NCBI RefSeq assembly: GCF_014196715.1 | Contig: NZ_JACIEF010000003.1 | Coordinates: 277,874-341,873 of the forward strand | From: Pedobacter zeae | GTDB taxonomy: Bacteria; Bacteroidota; Bacteroidia; Sphingobacteriales; Sphingobacteriaceae | Length of the DNA stretch: 64,000 nt | Reading direction: 5' to 3' | Shown: in pieces, positions 25,605 to 35,806 of the stretch | Position numbering within the stretch: the first letter of the stretch is position 1 | How the letters are laid out: every line of letters begins with the position of its first letter | Translations under genes and position numbers: made by a program | Notes under the pieces: model-generated | Seen by the model: only the letters and a program-made list of their open reading frames with translations | The model's database searches: none | Told to the model about the DNA's origin: nothing

Positions 25605-26267
25605 CTACTTCACCAAAGGCAATAGCTGATCGGCCACCAATTTATTCCCTGTTTCATTTAGGTGGACCCTATCTACAGTTAAAATGCCTTTTTCTTTATC
25701 TTCCGGATTATTTTTCGCCTCGTATTCGGTAAAAACTTTTCTTAAATCGCATACGGGAAGGTTATTTTTTGCAGCCAACGATCTAATTCCTTCAGCATAT
25801 TTATTCAGATCGGCATCCAATTCATTGGTACCATCTTTTTTCTCGCCAACAACAGACGGGGTAACCAATACCACTTTACTGCCTGCACCTTGAATTTTGT
25901 TGATCAAAGCCTGATAAAATTTTAAATATTTATCATAGTCTGTTCCGGTATGAGATGATTGTTTATGCCACACATCATTAATGCCTACATAAATCACCAC
26001 CAAATCGGGCTTTTTGCTTAAAACATCATCTTCTAAACGCAGGTAAAGATCGTATTATACCTTATTACCACCTATACCTGCACCGATTACATCATATTTG
26101 GCAGAATCGAGTGATTTTTTGATCAGGGTTACATATCCGTTTTTTGAAACACCCTGTTGGGTAATCGAATCACCGAAAAAGATAATCCGTTTTGGTTTAA
26201 ATGTCATTGATGTTAATACAATTAAGCAAAAGCTTAGTAAAATACCCGTTTTTATTATTGTTTTCAT
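25605..26267 (-). pseudogene. SGNH/GDSL hydrolase interrupted by an in-frame TAA
   Basis: Both halves of one GDSL-type esterase are in the same frame, separated only by a TAA at 26055-26057. The upstream part (from ATG at 26267) has a signal peptide and the block I 'IIFFGDSITQQG' with the catalytic Ser, reaching 'GAGIGGNKV'. The downstream part continues 'YDLYLRLEDDVL', the block III 'YVGINDVWHK', and the block V 'DRVHLNETG' with the catalytic Asp and His. Compared with the usual spacing between the NKV and the RLE motifs, the TAA looks like one extra codon, as from a 3-base insertion (GTATAATAC for GTATAC). Without readthrough no active enzyme is made. A sequencing error is possible but the change keeps frame. 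Confidence 0.85.
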
Positions 26268-26536
26268 CGTATGTAATGGATTAGGTTATTTTCATTGGTC
26301 TTTATTAAATACTAAGGAAGAAAAGAGTTGCATTTTTACCGCTTTAATCATCCTTTAAAGATAAATGTTTTAGTCGATAGTTAATCCTTAGAGGGTAACT
26401 ATTGCAAGGCTGCCTCGAACTTACCTGAATATTTTGTTATTATAGAAATATCCTGATCATAAAGCAGCTGCAAGGCAATTGAAGACTATTTCTACTTGTA
26501 AAATAAATTCAGGATGATGAACACTTTCCCTAATTA

Positions 26537-27478
26537 TTATTTACCCTTTTCGAGTTTATAATCTTTATGTACAATTAAAAAGCTTGCCCGTTCTTCTTTC
26601 TTGAAAGGATAATCCCAATTGCCCTGATAGGTGATTTTAGTAGGCAGTTTATCATCACCAAAATAACCCATTTCGATGTTCATCTGCACATCAAAATCGA
26701 AAAGCAGGTTACTGTATTTCATATCGATATACCGTCCAAGTATATTAAAATTCCTTTTATCAAAAATAGTTACCAATTCCTTAATCATAATCCCATCTTT
26801 TGTCCAGCTGCTCAAATCTGGTTTAACCGAAACCCTGAATCGGTAAACGGGAATCGAATCCAGGTAAGTACCACTGGTGAAACCATAATCGTAATACTGG
26901 CGCATATTGGCCGAAAATATTTCTGTTTTGCTGCCGATAAACGGAACCTTTACCGGACGGCCCGGATTAAAAACCAGCGTTTTTAACTTGTCTTTGTAAC
27001 TTTCGTTTGTTCCGCCTTTTCCATCGGGTTTTGGTGCATTGGGAACAAAATCAGTATTGTATGAATTCATAAAAATGTAATCGAACATTTCTACGGTGTA
27101 CAATTGATATTTTCCGTTCTTTTTATAAATCTTTCCTGTATCCTGTTTTACCAGGTATTCCATTTTGTAAGGTCCGCTATTGTTGTGCCTTATTTTACGG
27201 TATATCTTTCCATCCACCCGGTTCTTTTTATCGTAACTGTAAATCCTGTTTTCGGCAATGAAGGTATAGCGTTTCATGTCCCTGAACGACTGATAAAAAG
27301 AAGTATCGTACATTACCTTCCTGATAAATGTTTCTACGTTCAGTTTTTCGGCCTGAATGTTTACCGTAGAATCTAGCGTAATGGTTTTAATGGTATCCGG
27401 ATTGAAACGCTGGATTTCCTGCGCAAAACCATTATAAAAGAGCGAAATAAACAGTAAAAACAAAAATATCTTTTTCAT
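26537..27478 (-). CDS. Secreted protein of unknown function
   Basis: I start it at the ATG at 27476-27478, which opens a signal peptide 'IFLFLLFISLFYNGFA' with a cut before QEIQRF; an upstream extension of 11 codons is open but adds nothing. The mature part of about 295 residues is mostly beta strands with many Tyr, Lys and Asp, for example 'ENRIYSYDKKNRVDGKIYRK' and 'SGTYLDSIPVYRFRVSVKPD', and ends in a basic tail. The layout is reminiscent of proteins with a LolA/LppX-like half barrel, but I cannot assign a family. It lies downstream of the M20 gene across a palindromic spacer. Confidence 0.75.
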   Translation of the reverse strand: MKKIFLFLLFISLFYNGFAQEIQRFNPDTIKTITLDSTVNIQAEKLNVETFIRKVMYDTSFYQSFRDMKRYTFIAENRIYSYDKKNRVDGKIYRKIRHNNSGPYKMEYLVKQDTGKIYKKNGKYQLYTVEMFDYIFMNSYNTDFVPNAPKPDGKGGTNESYKDKLKTLVFNPGRPVKVPFIGSKTEIFSANMRQYYDYGFTSGTYLDSIPVYRFRVSVKPDLSSWTKDGIMIKELVTIFDKRNFNILGRYIDMKYSNLLFDFDVQMNIEMGYFGDDKLPTKITYQGNWDYPFKKEERASFLIVHKDYKLEKGK

Positions 27479-27491
27479 GGAAGAAAGTATG

Positions 27492-27573
27492 TAAAATGGA
27501 AGATGTATCATGTAAAATGGGAAATGGATGATGTAGCTGAAACTCCTCCATCATCCGTATTACATTTTTACAT
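27492..27573. repeat. Imperfect inverted repeat with ATGTAAAATGG phrases
   Basis: AAGATGTATCATGTAAAATGGGAAATGGATGATG (27500-27533 region) faces CATCATCCGTATTACATTTTTACATCTT (27549-27576 region); the arms pair over about 28 positions. An extra GTAAAATGG copy precedes it. It sits between the M20 gene and the gene downstream and could act as a transcript-stabilising or terminating hairpin. Confidence 0.6.
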
Positions 27574-27584
27574 CTTACCTCTAT

Positions 27585-28769
27585 TTAGTTGCCCAGTTGT
27601 TTTAGCGCAATATAAGCCATTAACCCGGTCGAGATTTTCAGGGCGTCCTCGTCCACGTCAAACCTTGGGGTATGTACCGAATATTGTGTGTCTTTAGCCG
27701 CATTCCCAGTACCTAAACGATAAAAACAGGCATCTGTTACCTGCGAATAGAAAGAAAAATCTTCGGCTGCCATCCAGATATCCAAATCCACTACATTTTC
27801 TTTGCCTAAAAACTCTTCAGCATAGGCCCTTGCATTAGCGGTTAGTTTTTCTTCGTTGATCAAAAAAGGATAACCTCTATGGATATCGAAATCGCAGCTT
27901 CCCCCCATGCTTTCGGCAATGCCTTCTGCCATTTTTTTCATTCGTTTATGGGCTTCATCTCTCCACTCCTCATCCAGGGTCCTGAATGTACCTTCGATTT
28001 TTACTTCATTGGGAATAATGTTGGTTGCCCCGTTGGCAATTACTTTACCAAAAGATAAAACTGAAGGGATACGCGGATCGGCATTACGGCTCACCACCTG
28101 CTGCAGGGCAATGATGATATGCGAAGCAATTAAAACCGGATCGATATTTTGATGGGGCTGGGCGCCATGCCCGCCTTTACCGGTTACGGTAACATATAGT
28201 TCATCTGTAGAAGCCATATAAATGCCCGAACGAAAACCTACTTTACCGGCATCGATCAAAGGCATTACATGCTGACCAACAATATGCTGTGGTTTAGGGT
28301 TCTCGAGCACCCCTTCTTTGATCATGATACTTGCTCCACCCGGCAACAGTTCTTCGGCAGGTTGAAATATCAGTTTTACTGTTCCGCCAAAATCATCTTT
28401 TAACTGGTTTAAGATATATGCTGTTCCTAAAAGGGAAGAAGTGTGCACGTCATGTCCGCAGGCATGCATCACACCGTGATTTTTGGAACGATAAGGTTTG
28501 TCGTTTGCTTCATGGATAGGCAAAGCATCCATATCGGCACGTAAGGCAATTACCTTATCGGATGGTAAATTTCCTTTAATTAACCCTACTACACCTGTAT
28601 TGGCGCAATCGGTATATTCAATTCCCCATTTTTTTAGTTTATCCTTGATAAATAAGGAAGTTTCGAACTCTTTGAAAGATAATTCAGGGTTGGCATGGAT
28701 ATGCTGACGATAGCCTACTACATCATTAAAAATGTGAGCAGCCAGTTCCTGTACTTTATTTTTGATCAT
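27585..28769 (-). CDS. M20-family amidohydrolase
   Basis: A 394-residue cytoplasmic metallo-hydrolase of the M20D group, which includes hippurate hydrolases, N-acetyl-amino-acid and IAA-amino-acid deacylases. The metal-binding pieces are visible: 'LRADMDALPIHE' at about 77-88, 'HACGHDVHTSSLLGTA' at about 103-118, 'QPAEELLPGGASIM' and a late 'DIWMAAEDFSFYS' with Glu and His ligands elsewhere. The dimerisation domain 'VTGKGGHGAQPHQNIDPV' is in place. The start overlaps the end of the SPOR gene by 14 bases. Substrate is not predictable; removal of acyl groups from amino acids or peptides is likely. Confidence 0.92.
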   Translation of the reverse strand: MIKNKVQELAAHIFNDVVGYRQHIHANPELSFKEFETSLFIKDKLKKWGIEYTDCANTGVVGLIKGNLPSDKVIALRADMDALPIHEANDKPYRSKNHGVMHACGHDVHTSSLLGTAYILNQLKDDFGGTVKLIFQPAEELLPGGASIMIKEGVLENPKPQHIVGQHVMPLIDAGKVGFRSGIYMASTDELYVTVTGKGGHGAQPHQNIDPVLIASHIIIALQQVVSRNADPRIPSVLSFGKVIANGATNIIPNEVKIEGTFRTLDEEWRDEAHKRMKKMAEGIAESMGGSCDFDIHRGYPFLINEEKLTANARAYAEEFLGKENVVDLDIWMAAEDFSFYSQVTDACFYRLGTGNAAKDTQYSVHTPRFDVDEDALKISTGLMAYIALKQLGN

Positions 28770-29199
28770 TGGTTGTTGTGGTATCTAAAGTTGGTGCATT
28801 GATTTTCTCCCTAAAAATAAATAATGTTGGGAAAGCCGGTCTGAGTTCGTTGATGAGGCGTTGTGCCTCCAGGCGGGTCCTGAAATCGCCCACACGAACA
28901 TAATAATTAGGTTCTTTATAGGTAAGATAAGTATTTAACTGGGGGTAAAGCCCTTTAAAGCGGGCCTGCTCATTAAAAACTTCCCGCCGGTCTGATCCAT
29001 AAAATATCTGTACCCGATAACCGTAAGCAGAAACGATGGGTTTGCCTGGTTTTACCTCGCCAGAGGTTTTATAAACTTCGAGGCGTTTGGCAATTAAACT
29101 ATCAATTAAAGGATCTTTTATAACCGTTACCTCTCCCTTTTGTGCAAAAGCAGTAGCGGTAAGAAATAAGCACAATATAAAAGTTATTGTTGTTTTCAT
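28756..29199 (-). CDS. Secreted SPOR-domain protein
   Basis: From the ATG at 29197-29199 the 147-residue product has a signal peptide 'TFILCLFLTATAFA' before QKGEVT, then a short linker and a C-terminal SPOR-like domain of about 75 residues: 'VSAYGYRVQIFYGSDRREV', 'NYYVRVGDFRTRLEAQRLI' and 'LFIFREKINAP'. SPOR domains bind denuded peptidoglycan strands, commonly at division sites; here it would be a small periplasmic peptidoglycan-binding protein. Its stop overlaps the M20 start by 14 bases, so the two genes are likely translated together. An alternative start 6 codons upstream is open but less convincing. Confidence 0.85.
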   Translation of the reverse strand: MKTTITFILCLFLTATAFAQKGEVTVIKDPLIDSLIAKRLEVYKTSGEVKPGKPIVSAYGYRVQIFYGSDRREVFNEQARFKGLYPQLNTYLTYKEPNYYVRVGDFRTRLEAQRLINELRPAFPTLFIFREKINAPTLDTTTTNDQK

Positions 29200-29518
29200 C
29201 AGCAAAATAATTGGCATTTGGTGAGCAGTGTGCCCTCACCTTCTTCTTAACAAGAAAAATGCCGAAACCGTTGCAAAAATCGGCATTCTTTATGGGTTAA
29301 GCAAATAGTTAATTATTTGGAAGAAAATCTTACAGCACGAAACCTTTGTTTCTGTAATCTTGTAAAAAATCAGCGTCCATTCTAAAACGGATCTTTTAAA
29401 TACCAAAGGTTACTGATTCTTCACACCGATCCAAACTACGTCCGTCTTATCCATGATGAAGAAGGCAACAAAAAAGCCCCGACTAAAATGGCCGGGGCTT
29501 TTGTTTTATATATGCTGA
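29200..29518. other. Spacer upstream of the SPOR gene and downstream of secA
   Basis: No convincing gene. A hairpin AATGCCGA/TCGGCATT (29259-29287) lies just upstream of the SPOR gene and may terminate transcription reading in from the right. On the minus strand a short frame at 29330-29395 reads 'MDADFLQDYRNKGFVL' and stops, and a second tiny frame starts near 29455; they look like chance or the remnant of a small gene rather than a functional one. The secA terminator occupies 29471-29504. Confidence 0.5.
29471..29504 (-). terminator. Intrinsic terminator of secA
   Basis: The stem AAAAGCCCCG / CGGGGCTTTT with an 11-base loop. On the minus strand it begins 15 bases after the secA stop and ends in a T run. 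Confidence 0.93.
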
Positions 29519-32500
29519 TTATAAGTTAGCGCCGTGGCAGTTTTTGAATTTTTTACCACTACCGCATGGGCAAGGTTCATTTCTACCCACAGTTGCTTCC
29601 TTACGGACAGGCTGTTGTGGAACGGCCTCGCGTGTATCGCTCAAACCAATGCCCGGTTCCTCTCTGCCGAACTCCTGTTTGGTAGTTTGTAATTTTGGCT
29701 GTTTTACAGGCGCCGGTGCTTCCCTTACCTGGTCAGGCTCTTGCTGAACAGGGATGCCACCTTTGTATAAGAAACTTACCACTTCTTTATTTACAACATT
29801 AAGCATGTTTTTAAATAAGTTAAAGGCCTCCATTTTATAAATTACCAATGGATCTTTCTGCTCGTAAACCGCATTCTGAACTGACTGTTTCAAATCGTCC
29901 ATTTCGCGTAAATGCTCTTTCCAGCTATCGTCGATCAGGGCCAATACAATGGTTTTTTCGAATGCACGGATTACTTCTTTTCCTTTATTATCGATGGCTT
30001 TCTTCAGATCAACAGCAACCTGAATACCGCGGATACCGTCTGTAAACGGTACTACAATCTGCTCGATATGCGATCCGCGTTCTTCGTAAACCTGGGTTAA
30101 AACCGGTAAAGATTGCTGAATGATGGCTTCTGATTTACGTGCATAAAATTCTTCGGCTTCTTCGAACAGTTTTTCGGTTAACTGAGGAATACTGGTCGAT
30201 GTAAATTCTTTTTCGGTAATGGCTGTATCCAAAGAGAAATTTTTGATCACTTCCAGTTTAAAACCATCAAAATTAGCTTCCTGTTTGTATTCGGTTACGA
30301 TATCTTCGGCAACATCGAACACCATATTGTTCATATCCACATCCAAACGTTCGCCGAATAATGCATTTTTACGTTTGGCATAAATTACAGTACGCTGCGA
30401 GTTCATCACATCATCATACTCCAATAAACGCTTGCGGATACCAAAGTTGTTTTCCTCTACTTTTTTCTGTGCACGCTCTATAGATTTGGTAATCATTGAG
30501 TGCTGGATCACCTCTCCATCTTCGATACCCATGCGTACCATAATGCTCGATATACGCTCTGAACCAAACAAACGCATTAAGTTATCTTCTAATGAAACGA
30601 AGAACTGAGATGAACCCGGATCGCCCTGACGACCAGCACGACCGCGCAACTGCCTGTCTACACGGCGTGATTCGTGGCGCTCGGTACCTACAATGGCCAA
30701 ACCTCCGGCTTCTTTAACACCTGGGCCCAACTTAATATCGGTACCACGACCAGCCATGTTGGTTGCGATGGTTACTGTTCCGGCCTGACCAGCTTCGGCA
30801 ACAATATCGGCCTCTTTCTGGTGCATTTTAGCGTTCAATACGTTGTGTTTAATTCCACGCAGTTTAAGCATACGGCTTAATAACTCAGAAATCTCTACAG
30901 AGGTTGTACCCACCAATACCGGACGGCCTGCTTTTGGCTGCAATTGTCCTGTTTCAGGGTTAACTGCAGGGATTAAAGCACCTTTAGCATCTAATTTTGG
31001 TACAGCCCTGCCGATTTGGTCGTATTTAACCACCGGTTTGCCATCTTTTTGCTTTACATTACCGTCTTTATCTGTTTCATATTCCGTTTCGTAATGAGAA
31101 TATGGGAAAACGAGGTATTGTATCTCTGCTGCAACAGCATTATATTTTTCGCGAACGGTACGGTACACATAATCCTGCTCATCAATCCTCGAAATGTTTC
31201 TGTTGGTAGGGATTTCTACCACATCCAGTTTATAGATCGACCAAAACTCTCCGGCCTCCGTGGTTGCAGTACCCGTCATACCGCAAAGTTTGTGGTACAT
31301 ACGGAAATAGTTTTGTAAAGTTACAGTTGCATAAGTTTGGGTAGCATCCTCAACTTTTACATTTTCTTTGGCTTCAATTGCCTGGTGTAAACCATCAGAG
31401 TAACGGCGGCCATCCATAATACGGCCGGTCTGCTCATCTACAATTTTGATTTTTCCTTCATCGATGATGTATTCTACATCGATTTCGAACAAGGTATAAG
31501 CTTTTAATAATTGGTTAACCGAATGGATACGCTCTGCCTTAACCGAATAATCGCGCATTAAAGCATCTTTTTGAGCAACCTTATCTTCTAATGGAAGATC
31601 AGATTTTTCAAGCTCCGCAATTTCAGTCCCCACATCGGGCAATACGAAGAAATGCGGGTCCTCCCCTGATTGGGTAATCAGTTCGATACCTTTTTCTGTT
31701 AATTCTACCTGGTTATTTTTTTCATCAATATAGAAATACAATTCAGAATCTACCTTAGGCATGTTCTTAGATTGATCTGCCATATAGTGGTTCTCTGTTT
31801 TCAACAGCAACCCACGAATACCGCTTTCGCTCAGAAACTTAATTAAAGCTTTGTTTTTTGGCAAACCACGGTAAGCACGTAATAATGCCAAACCGCCTTC
31901 GCCTTCTTCGGTTCCGCTGTTGCCGGCATTGATTAATTTTTTAGCCTCGTTCAAAGCCTGGGTTACATAGGCCTTTTGTGCATTAACCAAACGCTCAATA
32001 CGTGGTTTTAATTCATAAAACTCATGCTCATCTCCGCGTGGGATCGGGCCAGAAATAATTAAAGGGGTACGGGCATCATCAATCAAAACCGAATCGACCT
32101 CATCCACCATTGCAAAGTGCAACTTGCGTTGTACCAATTGATCAGGTGTTTGCGACATATTGTCACGCAGGTAATCAAACCCGAACTCATTATTGGTTCC
32201 GTAAGTAATGTCTGCGGCGTAAGCCTTTCTTCTTTCTTCCGAGTTTGGTTCGTGTTTATCGATACAATCAACCGTTAAACCATGGAACTCGAATAACGGG
32301 CCGTTCCATTCACTATCACGTCGTGCAAGGTAATCATTCACCGTAACGATGTGTACACCCTGTCCGGCTAATGCATTTAAATAAGCCGGCAACGTACTCA
32401 CAAGGGTTTTACCCTCACCGGTAGCCATCTCGGCAATTTTACCGCTGTGCAATACGATACCACCAATTAACTGTACATCGTAATGTACCATGTTCCAGTT

Positions 32501-32995
32501 TACCTCGTTTCCGGCAGCCTCCCATTTGTTGGCCCACTGAGCCTTATCGCCTACAATTTTTACGTTGTTTTTACGCGCAGCGTAATCCCTGTCAAACTGG
32601 GTTGCGGTAACTTCTAAATAATCGTTTTCGCTTAAACGGCGGGAAGTTTCTTTAATTACAGCAAAAGCCTCCGGAAGGATTTCCGATAATACTTTTTCTA
32701 ATTCCGTATCGCGCTCTTTACCCAGGGCATCAACCTGATCGTAAATAGCTGTTTTTTGGTGAAGATCTAAGCTTTCACTTTCTGCATCAGCCTTTAAAGC
32801 GGCAATTTTTCCATCAATATCAGCTAAAAAAGTAGAAATCCTTTCTTTAAACTCGAGGGTTTTACCACGTAATTCATCGTTGCTTAGCGCAGACAGTTTA
32901 CTGTAGTGTTCGTTAATTTTAATAACAATTGGCTGAATGGCCTTTATATCTCTTTCTGATTTACTTCCGAAAATCTTCGCTAAAAATCCTAACAT
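29519..32995 (-). CDS. secA: Preprotein translocase ATPase SecA
   Basis: SecA drives protein export through SecYEG by ATP hydrolysis. The product of 1158 residues is longer than the 901 of E. coli, as is usual in Bacteroidota. It shows the Walker A region '[15 protein letters not shown]', the DEAD-type '[16 protein letters not shown]', the '[23 protein letters not shown]' junction (quoted in part), the motif V/VI pieces '[15 protein letters not shown]' and '[15 protein letters not shown]', and the zinc-binding tail '[17 protein letters not shown]' that contacts SecB or ribosomes. The extra length comes from segments within the nucleotide-binding and scaffold regions, for example around residues 340-450 and 620-690. 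A rho-independent terminator follows. Confidence 0.97.
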   Translation of the reverse strand: MLGFLAKIFGSKSERDIKAIQPIVIKINEHYSKLSALSNDELRGKTLEFKERISTFLADIDGKIAALKADAESESLDLHQKTAIYDQVDALGKERDTELEKVLSEILPEAFAVIKETSRRLSENDYLEVTATQFDRDYAARKNNVKIVGDKAQWANKWEAAGNEVNWNMVHYDVQLIGGIVLHSGKIAEMATGEGKTLVSTLPAYLNALAGQGVHIVTVNDYLARRDSEWNGPLFEFHGLTVDCIDKHEPNSEERRKAYAADITYGTNNEFGFDYLRDNMSQTPDQLVQRKLHFAMVDEVDSVLIDDARTPLIISGPIPRGDEHEFYELKPRIERLVNAQKAYVTQALNEAKKLINAGNSGTEEGEGGLALLRAYRGLPKNKALIKFLSESGIRGLLLKTENHYMADQSKNMPKVDSELYFYIDEKNNQVELTEKGIELITQSGEDPHFFVLPDVGTEIAELEKSDLPLEDKVAQKDALMRDYSVKAERIHSVNQLLKAYTLFEIDVEYIIDEGKIKIVDEQTGRIMDGRRYSDGLHQAIEAKENVKVEDATQTYATVTLQNYFRMYHKLCGMTGTATTEAGEFWSIYKLDVVEIPTNRNISRIDEQDYVYRTVREKYNAVAAEIQYLVFPYSHYETEYETDKDGNVKQKDGKPVVKYDQIGRAVPKLDAKGALIPAVNPETGQLQPKAGRPVLVGTTSVEISELLSRMLKLRGIKHNVLNAKMHQKEADIVAEAGQAGTVTIATNMAGRGTDIKLGPGVKEAGGLAIVGTERHESRRVDRQLRGRAGRQGDPGSSQFFVSLEDNLMRLFGSERISSIMVRMGIEDGEVIQHSMITKSIERAQKKVEENNFGIRKRLLEYDDVMNSQRTVIYAKRKNALFGERLDVDMNNMVFDVAEDIVTEYKQEANFDGFKLEVIKNFSLDTAITEKEFTSTSIPQLTEKLFEEAEEFYARKSEAIIQQSLPVLTQVYEERGSHIEQIVVPFTDGIRGIQVAVDLKKAIDNKGKEVIRAFEKTIVLALIDDSWKEHLREMDDLKQSVQNAVYEQKDPLVIYKMEAFNLFKNMLNVVNKEVVSFLYKGGIPVQQEPDQVREAPAPVKQPKLQTTKQEFGREEPGIGLSDTREAVPQQPVRKEATVGRNEPCPCGSGKKFKNCHGANL

Positions 32996-33131
32996 TATAT
33001 TTTAAATCGTATTTATTTATTAAAAAATGGTGTGTTACAACAACCAAGCCACTGTCAGCATTAAGTCAGTTTGGCAGTTGTTAGTATGAACAGGCTTAAA
33101 AAACCTTAAAAAACTGGGTTAACCAAACAAA

Positions 33132-33431
33132 CTAGGGACTGTTGTTTTTTGGTTTTTTGCGGATGGTTAAATCGGTGATTACCTGATTTACGCTTATATA
33201 TTTTGCTACTTTTAATTGAGGTTGGGTTCCAATTAAAGCAAGGCGTGTGTACGATAATAAATAAGGATTACGCTGCTCGTTAAACTGAACAACACTTTTA
33301 TCAGATGCATTAGCATTGATTTTATACTCATTACAATATTCATTTAATATCCTAAGCCCTTCAACACGTTCGGCCTTTGCCAGATGCGTTAAGCTAAAAA
33401 ATACAAGAGATATGGTAACGAGGTGTTTCAT
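33132..33431 (-). CDS. Small secreted protein of unknown function
   Basis: With the ATG at 33429-33431 the 99-residue product begins with a signal peptide 'HLVTISLVFFSLTHLAKA' (cut before ERVEGL). The rest is about 80 residues with mixed strands and a basic end 'TIRKKPKNNS'. No family is recognised. Its position 136 bases upstream of secA on the same strand may only be coincidence. The signal peptide makes it a likely real gene, expressed in the envelope; nothing more can be said. Confidence 0.65.
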   Translation of the reverse strand: MKHLVTISLVFFSLTHLAKAERVEGLRILNEYCNEYKINANASDKSVVQFNEQRNPYLLSYTRLALIGTQPQLKVAKYISVNQVITDLTIRKKPKNNSP

Positions 33432-33500
33432 TAATAGCGGCAAAGCTAGTTTTAATCTTTTATAAAAAGAAATTACAGCGCAGCAAAAAGTGTACCTCGA

Positions 33501-33577
33501 TCTTCCTTTCGTGCTGAATGTAATGAAAAATGTTTAATTCATTGGAAAGATTCTGAAACAAGTTCAGAATGACGGAT
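33501..33577. repeat. Degenerate REP-like palindrome
   Basis: The phrase TTTCGTGCTGAATG on the left faces TTCAGAATGACGGA on the right, with an inner AATGAAAAATG/CATTGG pair. It is a weaker member of the GTCAT-ended family, between two minus-strand genes. Confidence 0.5.
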
Positions 33578-33607
33578 CGCGCGCAAAAGTCTCTCCTACA
33601 TCATCCA

Positions 33608-34561
33608 TTACTTGAAAACTACTTCTGTAGCGCCATATCCGAATTTTTCTTTTCTGGCATCCATATAAGTTTTAATGTGCGGATTTTTACTGATCAGTTT
33701 ATGGATTTTATCCCGAAGGGTACCATTTCCGGAGCCGTGGATAAAAACCATCTTATCGAAATGATGCACTACAGCAGCATCAAGGGCCTTTTGAAAATGC
33801 GTGAGCTGGATCTGCAAAATTTCTCCGGCTTCTAAGAAGTGGTGGTCATCACGTAATTTTTCGATATGCAGATCAACCTCCTTTGCAGGCGCTTCGACCA
33901 TTTTCTTCTCATCGGCCGATTTAAAAAAACTTTCTTTTAATTTTTTCGCATCGATGGTTACCGGTACCAGGTCATCTAAACGAACCAACCAGCCCTTGTT
34001 TTTAAGGTTAGGTAATTCTTTCTGTTCGGTACTAAAATCTTTTGCCCTGAATTTCTTACGGATTACCAATGGATCGATAGGCTTAGCCTCAGCTATACCT
34101 GCCACCAAAACCTGAAAGGTAAACTCAGGCCAGAGCTCCAGATCGGCTAAAGACGCAGCATACACCAGTGCCAGCGAATAGGGCTGTATAATGCCATGAA
34201 AGGCATTCGCATATTTTCCCTTTCTTTCAGTCGTGAGGTTCAGCAATAAGGTATTGGGCGATTGGTTCTGCACGTGCAAATGCACCACATTACCTGCTTT
34301 ATCATCGGTTGCTGCAGCTACATAAATACCATTTTCTATTTTAGTAACACCAGGTACATTAACCTGAACCGGTTTAGGTACATCAACCTCTTCCGCTACT
34401 ACACCATGTCCATGTACCGATGTTAAGTTGCTCACTGCAACCGGAATTTCAAAACCATCCTCGTCTGTTACCCCCAAAGTTTGCGCATCGATAATGCGGG
34501 TAACATAGCCCTCGCGTTTCTCATCAACAAAACGCACAAAATCTCCCAGTTTAAATTTCAT
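33608..34561 (-). CDS. DUF2027 and Smr domain protein
   Basis: A 317-residue cytoplasmic protein. The N-part starts 'KFKLGDFVRFVDEKREGYVT', an SH3-like barrel, followed by the DUF2027 body (about 70-200). The C-terminal 85 residues are an Smr domain, with 'EVDLHIEKLRDDHHFLEAGE' at its start and the 'IHGSGNGTLRDKIHKLI' loop. Smr domains are nicking or RNA-cleaving endonuclease modules, for example in MutS2 and in ribosome-rescue factors. This architecture is a Bacteroidota speciality. The first motif has DLH as in active Smr proteins. A role in DNA or mRNA/ribosome quality control is plausible but unproven. Confidence 0.9.
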   Translation of the reverse strand: MKFKLGDFVRFVDEKREGYVTRIIDAQTLGVTDEDGFEIPVAVSNLTSVHGHGVVAEEVDVPKPVQVNVPGVTKIENGIYVAAATDDKAGNVVHLHVQNQSPNTLLLNLTTERKGKYANAFHGIIQPYSLALVYAASLADLELWPEFTFQVLVAGIAEAKPIDPLVIRKKFRAKDFSTEQKELPNLKNKGWLVRLDDLVPVTIDAKKLKESFFKSADEKKMVEAPAKEVDLHIEKLRDDHHFLEAGEILQIQLTHFQKALDAAVVHHFDKMVFIHGSGNGTLRDKIHKLISKNPHIKTYMDARKEKFGYGATEVVFK

Positions 34562-34708
34562 ATTACCTAAATCCCAAAAAAAGATTTCTCCATTTATTTA
34601 ATATCGTTTCTACTTATATTAATCACTAAGACATAAGGCATGCCAATATCTTTTTTTAAGCATACCTAACAACTGCCGCTATAAGCTTTAGTCTTTCAGC
34701 TTTACTTG

Positions 34709-35629
34709 TTAGTACCGGGTATCGTTTCCGTGATAAATACTCAGGTAACTTTCGTACCTTGAGATGGCAATTTCGCCGGCATTAACAGCTTCAATAACCG
34801 CACAACCTGGTTCGTTTACATGGCGACAGTTGTTAAAACGGCAATTATGCGAAGTTTCGAAAATCTCCCTGAAAAAATGTCCCAGCTCTTCTTTTTCGAT
34901 ATCGATCACCCCTAATTCACGGATACCCGGCGTATCTACAATGAATCCGCCCTGTGGCAGCGCGAACATTTCAGCAAAGGTTGTGGTATGTTGCCCTTTA
35001 TCGCTCCAGTCAGAAACCTCGCCGGTCTTTAAATCACGATCGGGCAATAAGGCATTGATCAGGCTCGATTTACCTACTCCGGAATGACCTGAAATTAAGG
35101 TAATTTTACCGGTAATCAGTTCCTGAATTATGGGAATATTGATTCCTTTTAAAGCCGAAACCTCATAACAGGCATAACCAATGTTTTCGTAGATATTTTT
35201 AAACTCCTGCAAAATCTCCAAGCCCTCCTTGCTGAACAGGTCGAGTTTATTGAACACCAAAACCGCAGGCACATCATAGGCTTCGGCAGTGACCAAAAAC
35301 CGGTCGATAAAACCCAAAGAGGTACGTGGCGAAGCTAAAGTAACCACCAGAATGGCCATATCTAAATTGGCGGCTAAAATCTGGGCCTGCTTACTCAGGT
35401 TAATTGATTTGCGGATGATATAGTTTTTACGGGGAAGCAGTTCGTTAATCAACCCCTGATTGCTATCGCGTTCAAGCTCAAACTTCACCCTGTCGCCAAC
35501 CGCAATCGGATTGGTCGTTTTAATACCTTTAATCCTGAACTTACCTACAATGCGGCAATCGTAATGCTCACCATTATCGGCGAGCACGTTGTACCAACTT
35601 CCCGTAGATTTAATAACTAATCCCTGCAT
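34709..35629 (-). CDS. rsgA: Ribosome small subunit-dependent GTPase A
   Basis: RsgA checks late 30S maturation with GTP hydrolysis. The 306-residue protein has the circularly permuted GTPase order: an OB fold (1-70), then G4 'VFNKLDLFS' (about 125-133), G1 'GHSGVGKSSLINALL' (about 180-194), G3 'VDTPGIRELG', and the C-terminal zinc knuckle 'CRFNNCRHVNEPGCAV' with Cys, Cys, His and Cys ligands. Length is normal. The start is the ATG at 35627-35629. It is divergent from fumC. Confidence 0.96.
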   Translation of the reverse strand: MQGLVIKSTGSWYNVLADNGEHYDCRIVGKFRIKGIKTTNPIAVGDRVKFELERDSNQGLINELLPRKNYIIRKSINLSKQAQILAANLDMAILVVTLASPRTSLGFIDRFLVTAEAYDVPAVLVFNKLDLFSKEGLEILQEFKNIYENIGYACYEVSALKGINIPIIQELITGKITLISGHSGVGKSSLINALLPDRDLKTGEVSDWSDKGQHTTTFAEMFALPQGGFIVDTPGIRELGVIDIEKEELGHFFREIFETSHNCRFNNCRHVNEPGCAVIEAVNAGEIAISRYESYLSIYHGNDTRY

Positions 35630-35776
35630 ATTTGCAGTAAAGGTATGAATATGATTCCATTGGTAGAAGCGACCTTAGCGCATAAAAGTTTGTGCTTTAG
35701 CCAGTACCTTCCTCCTATATTCTTGCTATCTACCAAATATCTTACATAAATACAACGCTTTAAAAGGCAAAAAACC

Positions 35777-35784
35777 TAAATTTG
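35777..35784 (+). promoter_or_regulatory. Putative -7 element of fumC
   Basis: TAAATTTG, an exact match to TAnnTTTG, 22 bases before the fumC ATG, leaving a short A-rich leader. The -33 element is not clear. Confidence 0.45.
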
Positions 35785-35806
35785 CCACAACAAAAATCAA
35801 AATATA

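Noticed and set aside
26055-26057. Stop-codon readthrough or selenocysteine in the SGNH gene
   Set aside because: The codon is TAA, with no structure downstream that would favour readthrough; a small insertion is simpler.
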